From the NCBI RefSeq assembly GCF_009192735.1, contig NZ_VTFU01000001.1:310001-374000 (forward strand): a stretch of 64,000 bases of DNA, read 5' to 3'. Source of the DNA: Arthrobacter gandavensis (GTDB lineage Bacteria; Actinomycetota; Actinomycetes; Actinomycetales; Micrococcaceae). The position numbers were made by a program, and so were the translations under genes. Positions within the stretch are counted from its first letter, which is position 1, and each line of letters starts with the position of its first letter. Positions 45,732 to 54,445 of the stretch are shown one piece after another. The notes under the pieces were generated by a model. The model did no database searches and was not told where the DNA came from. It saw nothing but the letters and a program-made list of their open reading frames with translations.

Positions 45732-46554
45732 TCAGCGGAAGCCGCCGTCGCTCGTCAGCACCTGGCCGATCATCCAGCGGCCCTCGTCGCTCACCAGCCA
45801 GGCAATCAGGCGCGCCGGATCGTCGGGTTCGCCGAATCTCCCGCCGGGAAAGCGCGAGAGCACTTCCTCGAGCACTTCAGGCGGCCGGTCCGCGGTATCA
45901 ACGTCCAGATATCCGGTGTTCACTGGACCCGGGTTCACCGTGTTGAGGATGATTCCCCGTCGAATCAGGTCCGCCGCGACGGACGGCGTGATTCCGGCAA
46001 GGGCCGCCTTGGATGTGGCGTAGGCGATTTCGTTTTCCATCACGCCGCCGTTGATCTGGCCGGAGGTCATCCAAATGACCCTGCCGCCCGGGCGGCCGTC
46101 GTGCTGCTCGGAAAAACCCTGCGTGAGCAGCAGGGTCGACCGCGCATTGACCTGCCAATGCGCATCCAGCTTGGCCGCCGTCATTTCGGCCAGCGGACCG
46201 TCGCCGCCGCTGCGCGCGTGGTTGCAGATCAGGATGTCCAGGTGCCCCAGAGCTGACACGGCCGCGCCGATGACCTGCCCGGCGCCGTCGGCTGCCGCGA
46301 GGTCAGTGCTCCCGTGGGCCAAGGCAGCGCCGTCGGCAAGGTGGGTGCGCAGCCCGCCGACGACGTCGTCAATGGCGTCCGCGCCCCACGGCTGCTGCGC
46401 GTCGTGGGGGGGAGTAATGGGCCAGATAAAGGCTCGCCCCCATTTGTGCGAGCCGGGAAGCAACGGCGTAGCCGATGCCCTGCCTGCGGCTGACTCCGGT
46501 GATGACGGCCGTCCGCCCGGACAGCGGAAGGCGGTCACTTACGGGAATGCTCAT
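45732..46554 (-). pseudogene. Short-chain dehydrogenase interrupted by a frameshift in a G7/C7 tract
   Basis: The N-terminus lies in one frame from ATG 46554 (MSIPVSDRLPLSGRTAVITG, then VSRRQGIGYAVASRLAQMGASLYLAHYS; the Rossmann glycine motif is intact). The remainder lies in another frame (HDAQQPWGADAIDDVVGGL ... NHARSGG, VIWMTSGQ, catalytic YATSK, ... MIGQVLTSDGGF). The frames meet at seven Gs at 46406-46412. Removing one base gives a continuous 273-residue SDR. Either a real mutation, a phase-variable tract or a sequencing error. Downstream of the ROK regulator on the same strand. Confidence 0.8.
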
Positions 46555-46628
46555 GCGTTCCTCCGGGATGCAGCGCTGGTGCGGGCAACGTGTTCGGGTG
46601 TGGGGAGGCCGTACCGGCAGCCGCAGCG

Positions 46629-46701
46629 GCTGACAGCAGGCTCGATGACGGCAGGCTGGACGAAGCCAGGCTGGATGACGTCATGTACGGCAGACGTCAT
46701 G
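46629..46701 (-). repeat. Degenerate array at the end of the ROK regulator gene
   Basis: On the minus strand the stop region CATGACGTC is repeated 16 bases later, then GTCATCCAGCCTGGC, TTCGTCCAGCCTGCC and GTCATCGAGCCTGCT follow (15-base units) before the next gene. Confidence 0.65.
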
Positions 46702-47908
46702 CAATGGATACCGACCGCAGGGTCCGCGGCGAGAGCCGGTCCTGCAGGACGAGGGTGGCGGCGCCGAGCGCTGCGGCATCGTTGCCGTTCACGGACATCC
46801 GCACCTCCACCCGGTGGATGGCACGTGCCATGGCGCGCTTGTCCAGGGCGGAGGCGATGGTGTCGACGTAAAAGGAACCGGCGGTGGCAAAGGCGCTCCC
46901 GGCGAGGACAATGAGCTGCAGGTCCAGCAGGTTCACCATGGAGATGACGGCGCTGGCGACATAGTCCGCTGAGCGGTTGATCAACTGCAGGGCCACCGGA
47001 TCACCGTTGTTGGCCGCGGTGCCCACGGCGGCGAAATCCTCGGAGACGATTCCGGTCAGCGGCAGCGTTATTTCACCGCGGGCGACGGCGTCCGCAGCCT
47101 GGGCCACAACGACCTGCGGGCTGGCGTACAGTTCCAGGCACCCGATGTTTCCGCACGGGCAGGGGAGCCCATTGGCATCAACGCTCACATGCCCGATTTC
47201 CCCGACGTTGGAGCTGACGCCCTGATAAATGGTGCCGTCCATGACGATGCCCGCACCGATTCCGGAACCCATGTAGACCGACGCATAGCTCGTGTAGCCG
47301 GCGGTGGCGCCCAGCCAGAATTCTCCGATGGCGGCTGCTGTGGCGTCATTGTCGAACTCGCAGTGCAGTCCGGTGGTCGTGGACAGGGCCCGCCGCAGCG
47401 GGAAATCTGTCCACTCCCGGAACGACGGCGCGCCAATCATGGCTCCGGCGCTCCGGTCCAGGGGGCCGGGTGCGGCAAGGCCCATCCCGACCACGCTTCC
47501 ACGGTCCACGGCCAGGGCATCGAACAGCCGCTCAATGTCTTCCGTGATGCGGCTAACCACGGTCATGGGGGAGGCATCGCCGGGGCCGCTGACCCTTCGG
47601 CGTCCGACGACCCGTCCGCTGAGATCCGCGACCACATAGGTGATGTAGTCCTGCCCAATGTGGACGCCCAGGCCCAGGCGGGACACCGGATTCAGCTCCA
47701 GCAGCATCCGCGGCTTGCCGCCGGTGGACTCGCCGCGTCCGGCTTCCAGGACCACGCCGTCATTGAGCAGCGAACGCACCGCCGTGGAAATGGTGGCTTG
47801 GGTCAGCCCCGTCATATCGGCGAGCTCCACCCGGCTGACCGGGCCGGAAATGCGAATCAGGTCGAGGATCTTCCCGCGGGACGATTCGCGGGGGCGGGGC
47901 TGGTTCAA
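46697..47908 (-). CDS. ROK family transcriptional regulator
   Basis: 403 residues from TTG 47908. N-terminal MarR-like wHTH (ISGPVSRVELADMTGLTQAT, then STAVRSLLNDGVV). The ROK domain carries GMGLAAPGPLD, DNDATAAAIGEFW, ASVYMGSGIGAGIV and the zinc motif CPCGNIGCLE. Such regulators (NagC, XylR, Rok7B7) repress sugar genes and release DNA on sugar binding. It is co-directional with the SGNH hydrolase gene and divergent from the mannoside importer. TTACTTT/AAAGTAA-type sites between them are candidate operators. Confidence 0.88.
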   Translation of the reverse strand: MNQPRPRESSRGKILDLIRISGPVSRVELADMTGLTQATISTAVRSLLNDGVVLEAGRGESTGGKPRMLLELNPVSRLGLGVHIGQDYITYVVADLSGRVVGRRRVSGPGDASPMTVVSRITEDIERLFDALAVDRGSVVGMGLAAPGPLDRSAGAMIGAPSFREWTDFPLRRALSTTTGLHCEFDNDATAAAIGEFWLGATAGYTSYASVYMGSGIGAGIVMDGTIYQGVSSNVGEIGHVSVDANGLPCPCGNIGCLELYASPQVVVAQAADAVARGEITLPLTGIVSEDFAAVGTAANNGDPVALQLINRSADYVASAVISMVNLLDLQLIVLAGSAFATAGSFYVDTIASALDKRAMARAIHRVEVRMSVNGNDAAALGAATLVLQDRLSPRTLRSVSIA

Positions 47909-47957
47909 TGGGGAGGTCCTTAATCCGGCGAGTGGGGTCGGCGGCGCGGCGGCGCTG

Positions 47958-48016
47958 TTAGAGCAGGCGGCGGTGCTCCGCTAGAGCAGGCGGTGGTGCT
48001 CCGCTAGAGCAGGCGG
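47958..48016 (-). repeat. Array repeating the SGNH gene's last codons and stop
   Basis: Three copies of CCGCCTGCTCTAG (minus strand) lie at 48016-48004 (the true gene end: Arg-Leu-Leu-stop), 47993-47981 and 47970-47958 (ending TAA), exactly 23 bases apart, with CGGAGCACC between them. Confidence 0.92.
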
Positions 48017-48633
48017 TTGGCTACCGCGTCCAGCCAGGCCTCGGCAATCGCCGCGTGTCCCAGGGCCGTGGGGTGAACCCCGTCGTCGGCCAGGGTCTGC
48101 GGTGGTGCGCCTGCCGCAACGCGTGCGTTCAGGATCTCGTCGGTGCGGACAAGCACGGCGCCGAACTCCTTGGCCAGCCGGCGGACGGCGGCAATCTTGG
48201 GATCGAGGTCCTGCCGCCAGGCCTGCTGGTCCGGGTTCACCGGAAGCAGGAACGGTTCCATCAGGATGACGAGGGTGTCCGGCGCCAGCCGCTCCAACAG
48301 GGACCGGTATCTCGCCAGGAAGGTTCCTTGAGCGGTTTCCTGGCCGGCATCGTACCGGCGCCAGGTGTCGTTGATTCCGACCATGACGGACACGGCGTGC
48401 GGCGATTCCGCCAGCACGTCGGCACTCCAGCGCCGGGCGAGATCCTCCGTCCGGTCTCCACCGACGCCGCGGTTGAGGACCGCTGTTCCGGCAAGGGATC
48501 CACTCTCGGCCAGCAGGCGGACATAGCCGTTGCCCAGGCCCGCACCCGCGCCCTCACGCCGTCCGCAGTCGGTGACGCTGTCGCCCGCGAACACGAGGAG
48601 GTGCCCGCCAAGGAGCGGTTGGGCAGCAGTCAT
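48004..48633 (-). CDS. SGNH/GDSL hydrolase, probable carbohydrate esterase
   Basis: 209 residues from ATG 48633 with AAGGAGA 6 bases away. All four SGNH blocks are present: FAGDSVTDCGRR (Ser), RGVGGDRTEDL (Gly), VGINDTWRR (Asn) and DDGVHPTALGH (Asp/His). No signal peptide, so it acts inside the cell. Beside a mannoside importer it may remove acetyl groups from imported manno-oligosaccharides; this role is inference. It leads the transcript into the ROK regulator. Confidence 0.87.
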   Translation of the reverse strand: MTAAQPLLGGHLLVFAGDSVTDCGRREGAGAGLGNGYVRLLAESGSLAGTAVLNRGVGGDRTEDLARRWSADVLAESPHAVSVMVGINDTWRRYDAGQETAQGTFLARYRSLLERLAPDTLVILMEPFLLPVNPDQQAWRQDLDPKIAAVRRLAKEFGAVLVRTDEILNARVAAGAPPQTLADDGVHPTALGHAAIAEAWLDAVANRLL

Positions 48634-48671
48634 GGGGTGTCTCCTTGAAATCGAGGTGTAACTCAGATCAC

Positions 48672-48692
48672 TTACTTTAGTCCTCAAAGTAA
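48672..48692. promoter_or_regulatory. Candidate ROK operator
   Basis: TTACTTT (48672-48678) and AAAGTAA (48686-48692) form a perfect inverted repeat with a 7-base spacer, 39 bases upstream of the SGNH start. Related half-sites GGTACTTTCG (48774-48783) and GAAAGTACC (48844-48852) flank the importer promoter. Confidence 0.5.
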
Positions 48693-48817
48693 CTTCTGCC
48701 TATCCCGGATTTGCGGAACTCCAATGCGGCGACACCTCCTTCCTGCATGCCTGGGGGAGGCGATTTGCTGCTTGGTACTTTCGAAAAATTAAGAATCAAA
48801 AATCTCCCCAGAGTTCC

Positions 48818-48846
48818 TTGACTCCCCTAATAAAGTCGCCTAAGAA
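48818..48846 (+). promoter_or_regulatory. Promoter of the mannoside importer operon
   Basis: TTGACT (48818-48823) and TAAGAA (48841-48846) with a 17-base spacer. The -10 box overlaps the GAAAGTACC half-site, so repression by a bound ROK protein is plausible. Confidence 0.6.
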
Positions 48847-48929
48847 AGTACCAGCGGTTCGGTTTGTGGTGAACCTCACATAATCCGGCGGCGCACCGGC
48901 CGTCCGAATTTTTTCCGAAAGGTACAAAG

Positions 48930-50639
48930 ATGTCCTTCAAATTTTCCGGCACGCGCCCGGCCCGCAAACGGCTGGGTTTGGCTGCCGCCGCGCTTGTGGG
49001 GTCCACGGCCCTGGTCCTGACCGGCTGCGCCTCGGGCGGCGGGGGAGCGGCCGAAGACGCCGTCTCCTCCATTACCGTCTTCAACGGCGCCACCGGCACC
49101 ATCACCGAGAACTTCAACCCGTTCTCGACCAACGCCCTGCAGCCCACCCTGGGCGTCGTGTTTGAGTCGCTGTTCTGGTACAACGCTGCGGCCGAAGAGA
49201 AGGAGCCGACACCGATCCTCGGAACGGCATACGAGTGGAATGAGGACGGCACCGAGCTGACCATCACCACCCGCGAGGGCGTGAAGTGGTCCGACGGCGA
49301 AGACTTCACGGCCGAGGATGTGGCCTTCACCTTCAACCTGGTCAGCGAGACCCCCGAACTGAACACCACGGGGCTCTCGGCCACCGCGGAGGCCACGGAC
49401 ACCAACACCGTTGTCCTGAAGTTCAAGGAGAATTCCTTCATGCAGGAGCCCAATGTGCTGGGCAACCGGGGAATTGTGCCGGAACACATTTGGAAGGATG
49501 TGGCGGATCCCATCACCGAAATCAACTCGAACCCGGTGGGAACCGGTCCGTACAAGGTGAAGGACTTCACTGCCCAGAGTTACCTGATGGAAAAGAACGA
49601 CCAGTACTGGGAGGAGGGCAAACCCGAAATCGAGGAAGTGCGGTACATCTCCCTTGAGTCGGCGGACGCCGCCACGGGTGCCCTCCTGGACGGGCAGATT
49701 GACTGGATGAGTTCCTTCCTCCCGGGCCTGGAGACCATCCTGAAGGACAACGAGAACCTCTCCTATGTGAACACCCCGGCCATGATGACCTCCATCGTGA
49801 CCTGCTCCAACGAGGCGCTGGGCTGCGAAGGGCCGCAGACCGACAAGGCCGTCCGGCAGGCGGTCTACCTGGCGATGAACCGGGAACAGCTGAACCAGCT
49901 GGCGGGCGGCGGCTTTGCCCAGCCCGCATCGCCGGTGATGGTGCTTCCGGAGCGCGACGAAAAATGGATCTCCAACCCCGAACTGAAAGAGGTTCCGCAG
50001 AGCGCCAGCGTCTCCGAGGCCGAGAAGGTTCTCGAAGCAGCGGGCTGGACCAAGGGCAGCGACGGAATCCGTGAAAAGGACGGCGAGCGCCTCAGCCTGA
50101 CTATCCAGACCGTGTCGGGCTGGAGCGACTACATTTCCATCAACGACGCCCTGACCCAGCAGCTGGCTGAAGCAGGCATCGAGCTCAAGCCCACCCAGGT
50201 GACCTATAACGAGTGGAGCAGCAACCAGACGCTGGGGCAGTTCCAGCTATCCCTCGACTCCATTGGCGTCCAGCCGTCCAACAACCCGTACTTCACGTAC
50301 GACAACTGGTACAACGTGCAGAACACCGTGCCGGTGGGCGAGTCTGCGATTGCCGGCAACGCCTCGCGGTATGACAACCCGGTTGTGAATGAGGCCATTG
50401 CCGTTGCCCGTGCCACCAACGACGAGGCCATCCAGAAGGAGCAGTACGCGCTCATCCAGGAGCAAATCGCCGTGGACCTGCCCTACATCCCGATCTACGT
50501 GAACTCGATGCTCACCGAGTTCAACACCGACCGGGCCACGGGCTGGCCGAGCGAGGACGACACCTATGCCCTCCCCGCCTCCTGGAAGGCCTGGGACAAC
50601 GGCATCGTCCTGAAGAACATCACTCCTGCGCAGAAGTAA
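48930..50639 (+). CDS. ABC transporter substrate-binding lipoprotein, family 5
   Basis: 569 residues. Signal sequence ending in the lipobox LTGC (Cys33). SBP_bac_5 core: FNPFSTNALQPTLGVVFESL, TITTREGVKWSDGEDFTAEDVAFTF (part), NPVGTGPYKVKDFT, DKAVRQAVYLAMNREQL. Family 5 proteins usually bind oligopeptides or nickel, but some bind oligosaccharides, including beta-mannosides. The operon continues with permeases, ATPases, a beta-mannosidase and a sugar kinase, supporting a manno-oligosaccharide ligand. It lies on the outer face of the membrane. Confidence 0.9.
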   Translation: MSFKFSGTRPARKRLGLAAAALVGSTALVLTGCASGGGGAAEDAVSSITVFNGATGTITENFNPFSTNALQPTLGVVFESLFWYNAAAEEKEPTPILGTAYEWNEDGTELTITTREGVKWSDGEDFTAEDVAFTFNLVSETPELNTTGLSATAEATDTNTVVLKFKENSFMQEPNVLGNRGIVPEHIWKDVADPITEINSNPVGTGPYKVKDFTAQSYLMEKNDQYWEEGKPEIEEVRYISLESADAATGALLDGQIDWMSSFLPGLETILKDNENLSYVNTPAMMTSIVTCSNEALGCEGPQTDKAVRQAVYLAMNREQLNQLAGGGFAQPASPVMVLPERDEKWISNPELKEVPQSASVSEAEKVLEAAGWTKGSDGIREKDGERLSLTIQTVSGWSDYISINDALTQQLAEAGIELKPTQVTYNEWSSNQTLGQFQLSLDSIGVQPSNNPYFTYDNWYNVQNTVPVGESAIAGNASRYDNPVVNEAIAVARATNDEAIQKEQYALIQEQIAVDLPYIPIYVNSMLTEFNTDRATGWPSEDDTYALPASWKAWDNGIVLKNITPAQK

Positions 50640-50646
50640 CCCTGGA

Positions 50647-50678
50647 GCTGTTGCCGGTCCACGCGGACCGGCAACAGC
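50647..50678 (+). terminator. Intraoperon hairpin after the binding-protein gene
   Basis: GCTGTTGCCGGTCC (50647-50660) pairs with GGACCGGCAACAGC (50665-50678), loop ACGC. There is no T-run. Hairpins here often stabilise the binding-protein mRNA over the permease part; partial termination is also possible. Confidence 0.75.
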
Positions 50679-50714
50679 CCTGACCCTCCCTTCCTGCTGC
50701 AGAAAGTAGTGGTA

Positions 50715-51704
50715 ATGCGATACATCCTTCAAAAGCTTGGGTTCTACCTGGTGGCGTTCTGGGCGGCACTTACCCTCAACTTTTTCCTTCCCCGGCTCAT
50801 GCCCGGGAACCCCGTGGACATGATGATCACCAAGCTCGCCCAGCGCGGGCCGGTCAGCCCCCAGGCCCGGGAAGCCATCGAGCTGCTCCTGGGCACCAAC
50901 ACCGATGCTTCGCTGCCCGTGCAGTACTTTCAGTACCTGGGCAAGATCTTCTCGCTCGATCTGGGCGTCTCGGTGGCCTATTTTCCGGCGTCGGTCTCCG
51001 ACGTCATCGGGCAGACACTGCCCTGGACCATCGGGCTGATCGGCATCGCCACCGTCATCTCGTTTGTCGTGGGAGTTGGCTTGGGGATGCTGGCTGGCTG
51101 GAAGCGCGGCTCCTGGCTCGACAATTTCATCCCAGTCACCACCATGTTCCAGTCGGTGCCCTACTTCTGGCTCGCGCTGATCCTGCTGTTCCTGCTGGGC
51201 AGCACCTGGCAGTTGTTCCCCCTCAACGGCGGCTACAACGTGTACACCACCTCGCCCGGGTGGTCCTGGGAATTCATCGGCAGTCTGATCTACTACGGCA
51301 CCCTGCCGGCCCTGACCATCGTGATTTCCTCGGTGGGTGGCTGGATGCTGGGGATGCGCAACATGATGGTCTCCACTCTCTCCGATGACTACATCCTCAC
51401 AGCGGAAGCCAAAGGGCTGCGTCCCAGCCGGATCATGGGCGCCTACGCGGCGCGCAATGCGGTCCTGCCGTCCGTGGCGGGGTTTGCGATTTCGCTGGGA
51501 TTTGTGGTGGCCGGCTCCATCGTCACCGAGGCAGTGTTCTCCTACCCCGGCATCGGCTCGGCGCTGCTAAACGCCGTCAGCAGCAACGACTACTCCCTGA
51601 TGCAGGGTGTCTTCCTCGTCATTACCCTCTCGGTGCTCGGAGCCAACCTGCTCGTTGACCTGCTCTACACCATCATCGATCCCCGCACCCGGGCGCGAAG
51701 CTGA
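50715..51704 (+). CDS. ABC transporter permease (DppB/OppB type)
   Basis: 329 residues from ATG 50715; GTG 50709 is also possible. Six helices. N-terminal MRYILQKLGFYLVAFWAALT and PGNPVDMMI are typical; the EAA loop is LTAEAKGLRPSRIMGAYAARNA. It forms the membrane channel with the next gene, 10 bases further on. Confidence 0.92.
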   Translation: MRYILQKLGFYLVAFWAALTLNFFLPRLMPGNPVDMMITKLAQRGPVSPQAREAIELLLGTNTDASLPVQYFQYLGKIFSLDLGVSVAYFPASVSDVIGQTLPWTIGLIGIATVISFVVGVGLGMLAGWKRGSWLDNFIPVTTMFQSVPYFWLALILLFLLGSTWQLFPLNGGYNVYTTSPGWSWEFIGSLIYYGTLPALTIVISSVGGWMLGMRNMMVSTLSDDYILTAEAKGLRPSRIMGAYAARNAVLPSVAGFAISLGFVVAGSIVTEAVFSYPGIGSALLNAVSSNDYSLMQGVFLVITLSVLGANLLVDLLYTIIDPRTRARS

Positions 51705-51714
51705 AAGGCCGGCC

Positions 51715-52674
51715 ATGACCAGCACCTCGCAGGATCCTGCCGTCGCGGCTGCCGCGGCGCGCAGCACCCGTCCCAAGCGGGCACTTCCGCCCATGACCCC
51801 CAAACTCGCAGCGGGCCTGATCATCGCCGGAGCGATTACGGCCTTCGGCATCTTCGGACCGATGCTGGTGGGGGATCCGTCCAAGGTCAACAACATCGGC
51901 CTTTCCGGCCCCGGCGGCGGTTTCATCCTCGGCACCACGCAAACCGGGCAGGATGTCTTTGCCCAATTGGCCTACGCCACCCGAGGCTCCCTGACCATCG
52001 GCCTGATCGTGGGCGTGCTTACCGTGCTGCTCTCGGCCATCTTCGGCATTGTGGGCGCCTACGCCGGCGGCTGGCTCGATGAGTCGTTTTCCCTGTTCAG
52101 CAACGTCATGCTGGTGATTCCGGGGCTGCCCCTGGTGATCATCATCTCCAGCTATGTGCCGGACAAGAGCATCTTCCTGGTGGCGGTGGTCCTCGCCCTC
52201 ACGGGATGGGCCGGGTCGGCCCGCGTGCTGCGTGGGTACACCCTCAGCGTCCGCAACCGCGACTACGTTGCCGCCGCACGGGTCTCGGGTGAAAAATCCT
52301 GGCGGATCCTGGGCGTTGAAATCCTCCCCAACCTGATACCGCTGCTGGCCTCCCAAGCAGTCTTCGCCGTTATCTTCGCGATCCTGGGCGAAGCTGGACT
52401 GTCCTTCCTCGGCCTGGGCGCCTCGGGTTCCTTCACTTGGGGCACCATGCTCTTCTACGCCCAGAACGGGCTGGCGCTGCGGCTCGGCGCCTGGTGGTGG
52501 TTTGTTCCGCCAGGCCTGTTAATCGCAGCCTTCGGGGCGGCGCTGTCGCTGATCAACTTCTCCATCGACGAAATCATCAATCCGAAGCTCCGGGCCCAAA
52601 CGCGGGCAACGCGCCGCAAATGGAACGTTTCCAAGGCCCAGCTCCGCCTGGCCGACAAGGAGGGTGCACTGTGA
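51715..52674 (+). CDS. ABC transporter permease (DppC/OppC type)
   Basis: 319 residues from ATG 51715. A cytoplasmic N-terminus of about 30 residues, then GLIIAGAITAFGIFGPMLV, FILGTTQTGQDVFAQLAYAT (LGTDxxGRD-like OppC motif, here LGTTQTGQDVF), six helices and the EAA loop YVAAARVSGEKSWRILGVEI. The GTGA overlap with the ATPase gene shows coupling. Confidence 0.92.
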   Translation: MTSTSQDPAVAAAAARSTRPKRALPPMTPKLAAGLIIAGAITAFGIFGPMLVGDPSKVNNIGLSGPGGGFILGTTQTGQDVFAQLAYATRGSLTIGLIVGVLTVLLSAIFGIVGAYAGGWLDESFSLFSNVMLVIPGLPLVIIISSYVPDKSIFLVAVVLALTGWAGSARVLRGYTLSVRNRDYVAAARVSGEKSWRILGVEILPNLIPLLASQAVFAVIFAILGEAGLSFLGLGASGSFTWGTMLFYAQNGLALRLGAWWWFVPPGLLIAAFGAALSLINFSIDEIINPKLRAQTRATRRKWNVSKAQLRLADKEGAL

Positions 52675-53606
52675 GCATTGACCAACCCGTGAACATGACG
52701 GAACACGGTCCGCGGAACAGCCGCTCCGACCGCGCCGCGGAAGCCCGCAGCCATCCTGTCCTCACTATCGAGGACTTCAGCGTGGAGTATCAGGGCGAGC
52801 GCACTGTCCAGGCGGTGCGCAACGTGTCCCTGGCCCTGGGCCGGGGAGAAATCCTGGGCCTTGCCGGTGAAAGCGGATGCGGCAAGTCCACTCTGGCCTA
52901 CGGAGTCAACCGCCTGCTGAAACCGCCGGCGGTGATTACTTCCGGGGGAGCCTCCTTCCACTCCCGGGAGGGCTACAGCATTGACCTGGCGGAGCTGTCG
53001 GGTGAGGAGCTTCGGGCTTTCCGCTGGGACAAAATCTCGATGGTCTTCCAAGGTGCCATGAACTCCCTGAACCCGGTCATCTCCATCCGGTCCCAGATGG
53101 AGGACATCTTCACCACGCACCGGCCGGACATGTCCAAGAAGGACCGCCGGGAGAAATGCGCTGAACTGCTGGAACGCGTGGGCGTTGACCGTTCCCGCCT
53201 GCTCTCCTATCCGCACGAGCTGTCCGGCGGAATGCGCCAGCGGGTCATGATCGCCATGGCAATGGCCCTGGATCCGCAGGTGATGATCATGGATGAGCCA
53301 ACCACCGCCCTGGACGTGGTGGTGCAGCGCGAAATCCTGCGCGAAATCACCAGGCTGCGCGAAGAGCTTGGTTTCGCCGTCATCTTCATTACCCATGACC
53401 TGCCGCTGCTGCTGGAAATCAGCGACCGCATCGCAGTGATGCGCGAGGGAGAGATCGTGGAACTGGGCGACGCCGTAGAGCTTTACACCAACCCGCAGCA
53501 TGAGTACACACGCACGCTGCTGGCCTCCTTTCCCAGCCTCACCGGTGAACGCGGGGCCTTTGTCCGCGGAACCGTCATCGACCATGAAAGCGGAGTGAAG
53601 CGATGA
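52671..53606 (+). CDS. ABC transporter ATPase (DppD/OppD type)
   Basis: 311 residues from GTG 52671. Walker A GESGCGKST, Q-loop MVFQGAMNSLNPV, signature LSGGMRQR, Walker B VMIMDEPTTALD, and the His switch ITHDLPL. The C-terminal ends near YTRTLLASFPSL with a shortened oligopeptide-type extension; the cysteines of the Fe-S site found in some OppD proteins are missing. It pairs with the next ATPase (ATGA overlap). Confidence 0.93.
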   Translation: MSIDQPVNMTEHGPRNSRSDRAAEARSHPVLTIEDFSVEYQGERTVQAVRNVSLALGRGEILGLAGESGCGKSTLAYGVNRLLKPPAVITSGGASFHSREGYSIDLAELSGEELRAFRWDKISMVFQGAMNSLNPVISIRSQMEDIFTTHRPDMSKKDRREKCAELLERVGVDRSRLLSYPHELSGGMRQRVMIAMAMALDPQVMIMDEPTTALDVVVQREILREITRLREELGFAVIFITHDLPLLLEISDRIAVMREGEIVELGDAVELYTNPQHEYTRTLLASFPSLTGERGAFVRGTVIDHESGVKR

Positions 53607-54394
53607 GCGTCCTCGAAGTCCGGGACCTGGTCAAGGAATACCGTCTGCGGGAAGGACGCCGCTCGCGCGTCCTCACCGCAGTCAATAAGGTCAGCTTTTC
53701 CATTGAAACCGGACGCACCGTCGCCCTGGTCGGTCAAAGCGGCAGCGGCAAATCCACGCTCGCGAAGCTTCTGATGCAGCTGGAAAAACCGACATCGGGG
53801 CAGATCGTCCTGGACGGCAGCCCTGTCCAGCGCCGCGGCGCCGGGCTGAAGCAGTACCGCAGCGATGTCCAGATGGTTTTCCAGGACCCGTTTGCGTCGC
53901 TGAATCCTTACCACACCATTGCCCACCACCTGGGGCGGCCCTTGATCCTGCACGGCAAGGCGTCGGGACGCGACGAGGTCATGGCCGGCGTGCACCGCCT
54001 GCTGGAACGGGTCAGGCTCGAACCGGACATGGCAGGGCGCAAGCCGCATGAGCTCTCCGGCGGACAGCGCCAGCGCATCGCCATCGCCCGGGCGCTGGCA
54101 CCTGAACCGCGCATTCTGGTGGCCGATGAACCCGTCTCGATGCTGGACGTGTCCATCCGCCTCGGCGTCCTGAACCTGCTCGCCGACCTGCAGCGCGAAG
54201 AAAACCTCGGGGTCTTCTACATCACCCACGACCTGGCGACCGCACGGCACTTCTCCGACGACATCCTGGTGATGTTCAAAGGCGACATTGTCGAGCGGGG
54301 GCCCGCCGACGACGTCATCCTCAACCCCCGCCACGAGTACACGCAGCTGCTGGCGGAAGCGGCACCCAACCCGGAAAAACGCGTCAGCGCCTAA
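53603..54394 (+). CDS. ABC transporter ATPase (DppF/OppF type)
   Basis: 263 residues. Walker A GQSGSGKST, MVFQDPFASLNPYHT, signature LSGGQRQR, Walker B ILVADEPVSMLD (Ser-Met in place of the more usual Ser-Ala) and ITHDLATARHF. Second nucleotide-binding subunit of the importer. It is followed after 51 bases by the GH2 gene. Confidence 0.93.
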   Translation: MSVLEVRDLVKEYRLREGRRSRVLTAVNKVSFSIETGRTVALVGQSGSGKSTLAKLLMQLEKPTSGQIVLDGSPVQRRGAGLKQYRSDVQMVFQDPFASLNPYHTIAHHLGRPLILHGKASGRDEVMAGVHRLLERVRLEPDMAGRKPHELSGGQRQRIAIARALAPEPRILVADEPVSMLDVSIRLGVLNLLADLQREENLGVFYITHDLATARHFSDDILVMFKGDIVERGPADDVILNPRHEYTQLLAEAAPNPEKRVSA

Positions 54395-54445
54395 ACCCGC
54401 CAGCACCCACTCCACTTTCAGAACCATGTTTGGAGCTCCACCGCC

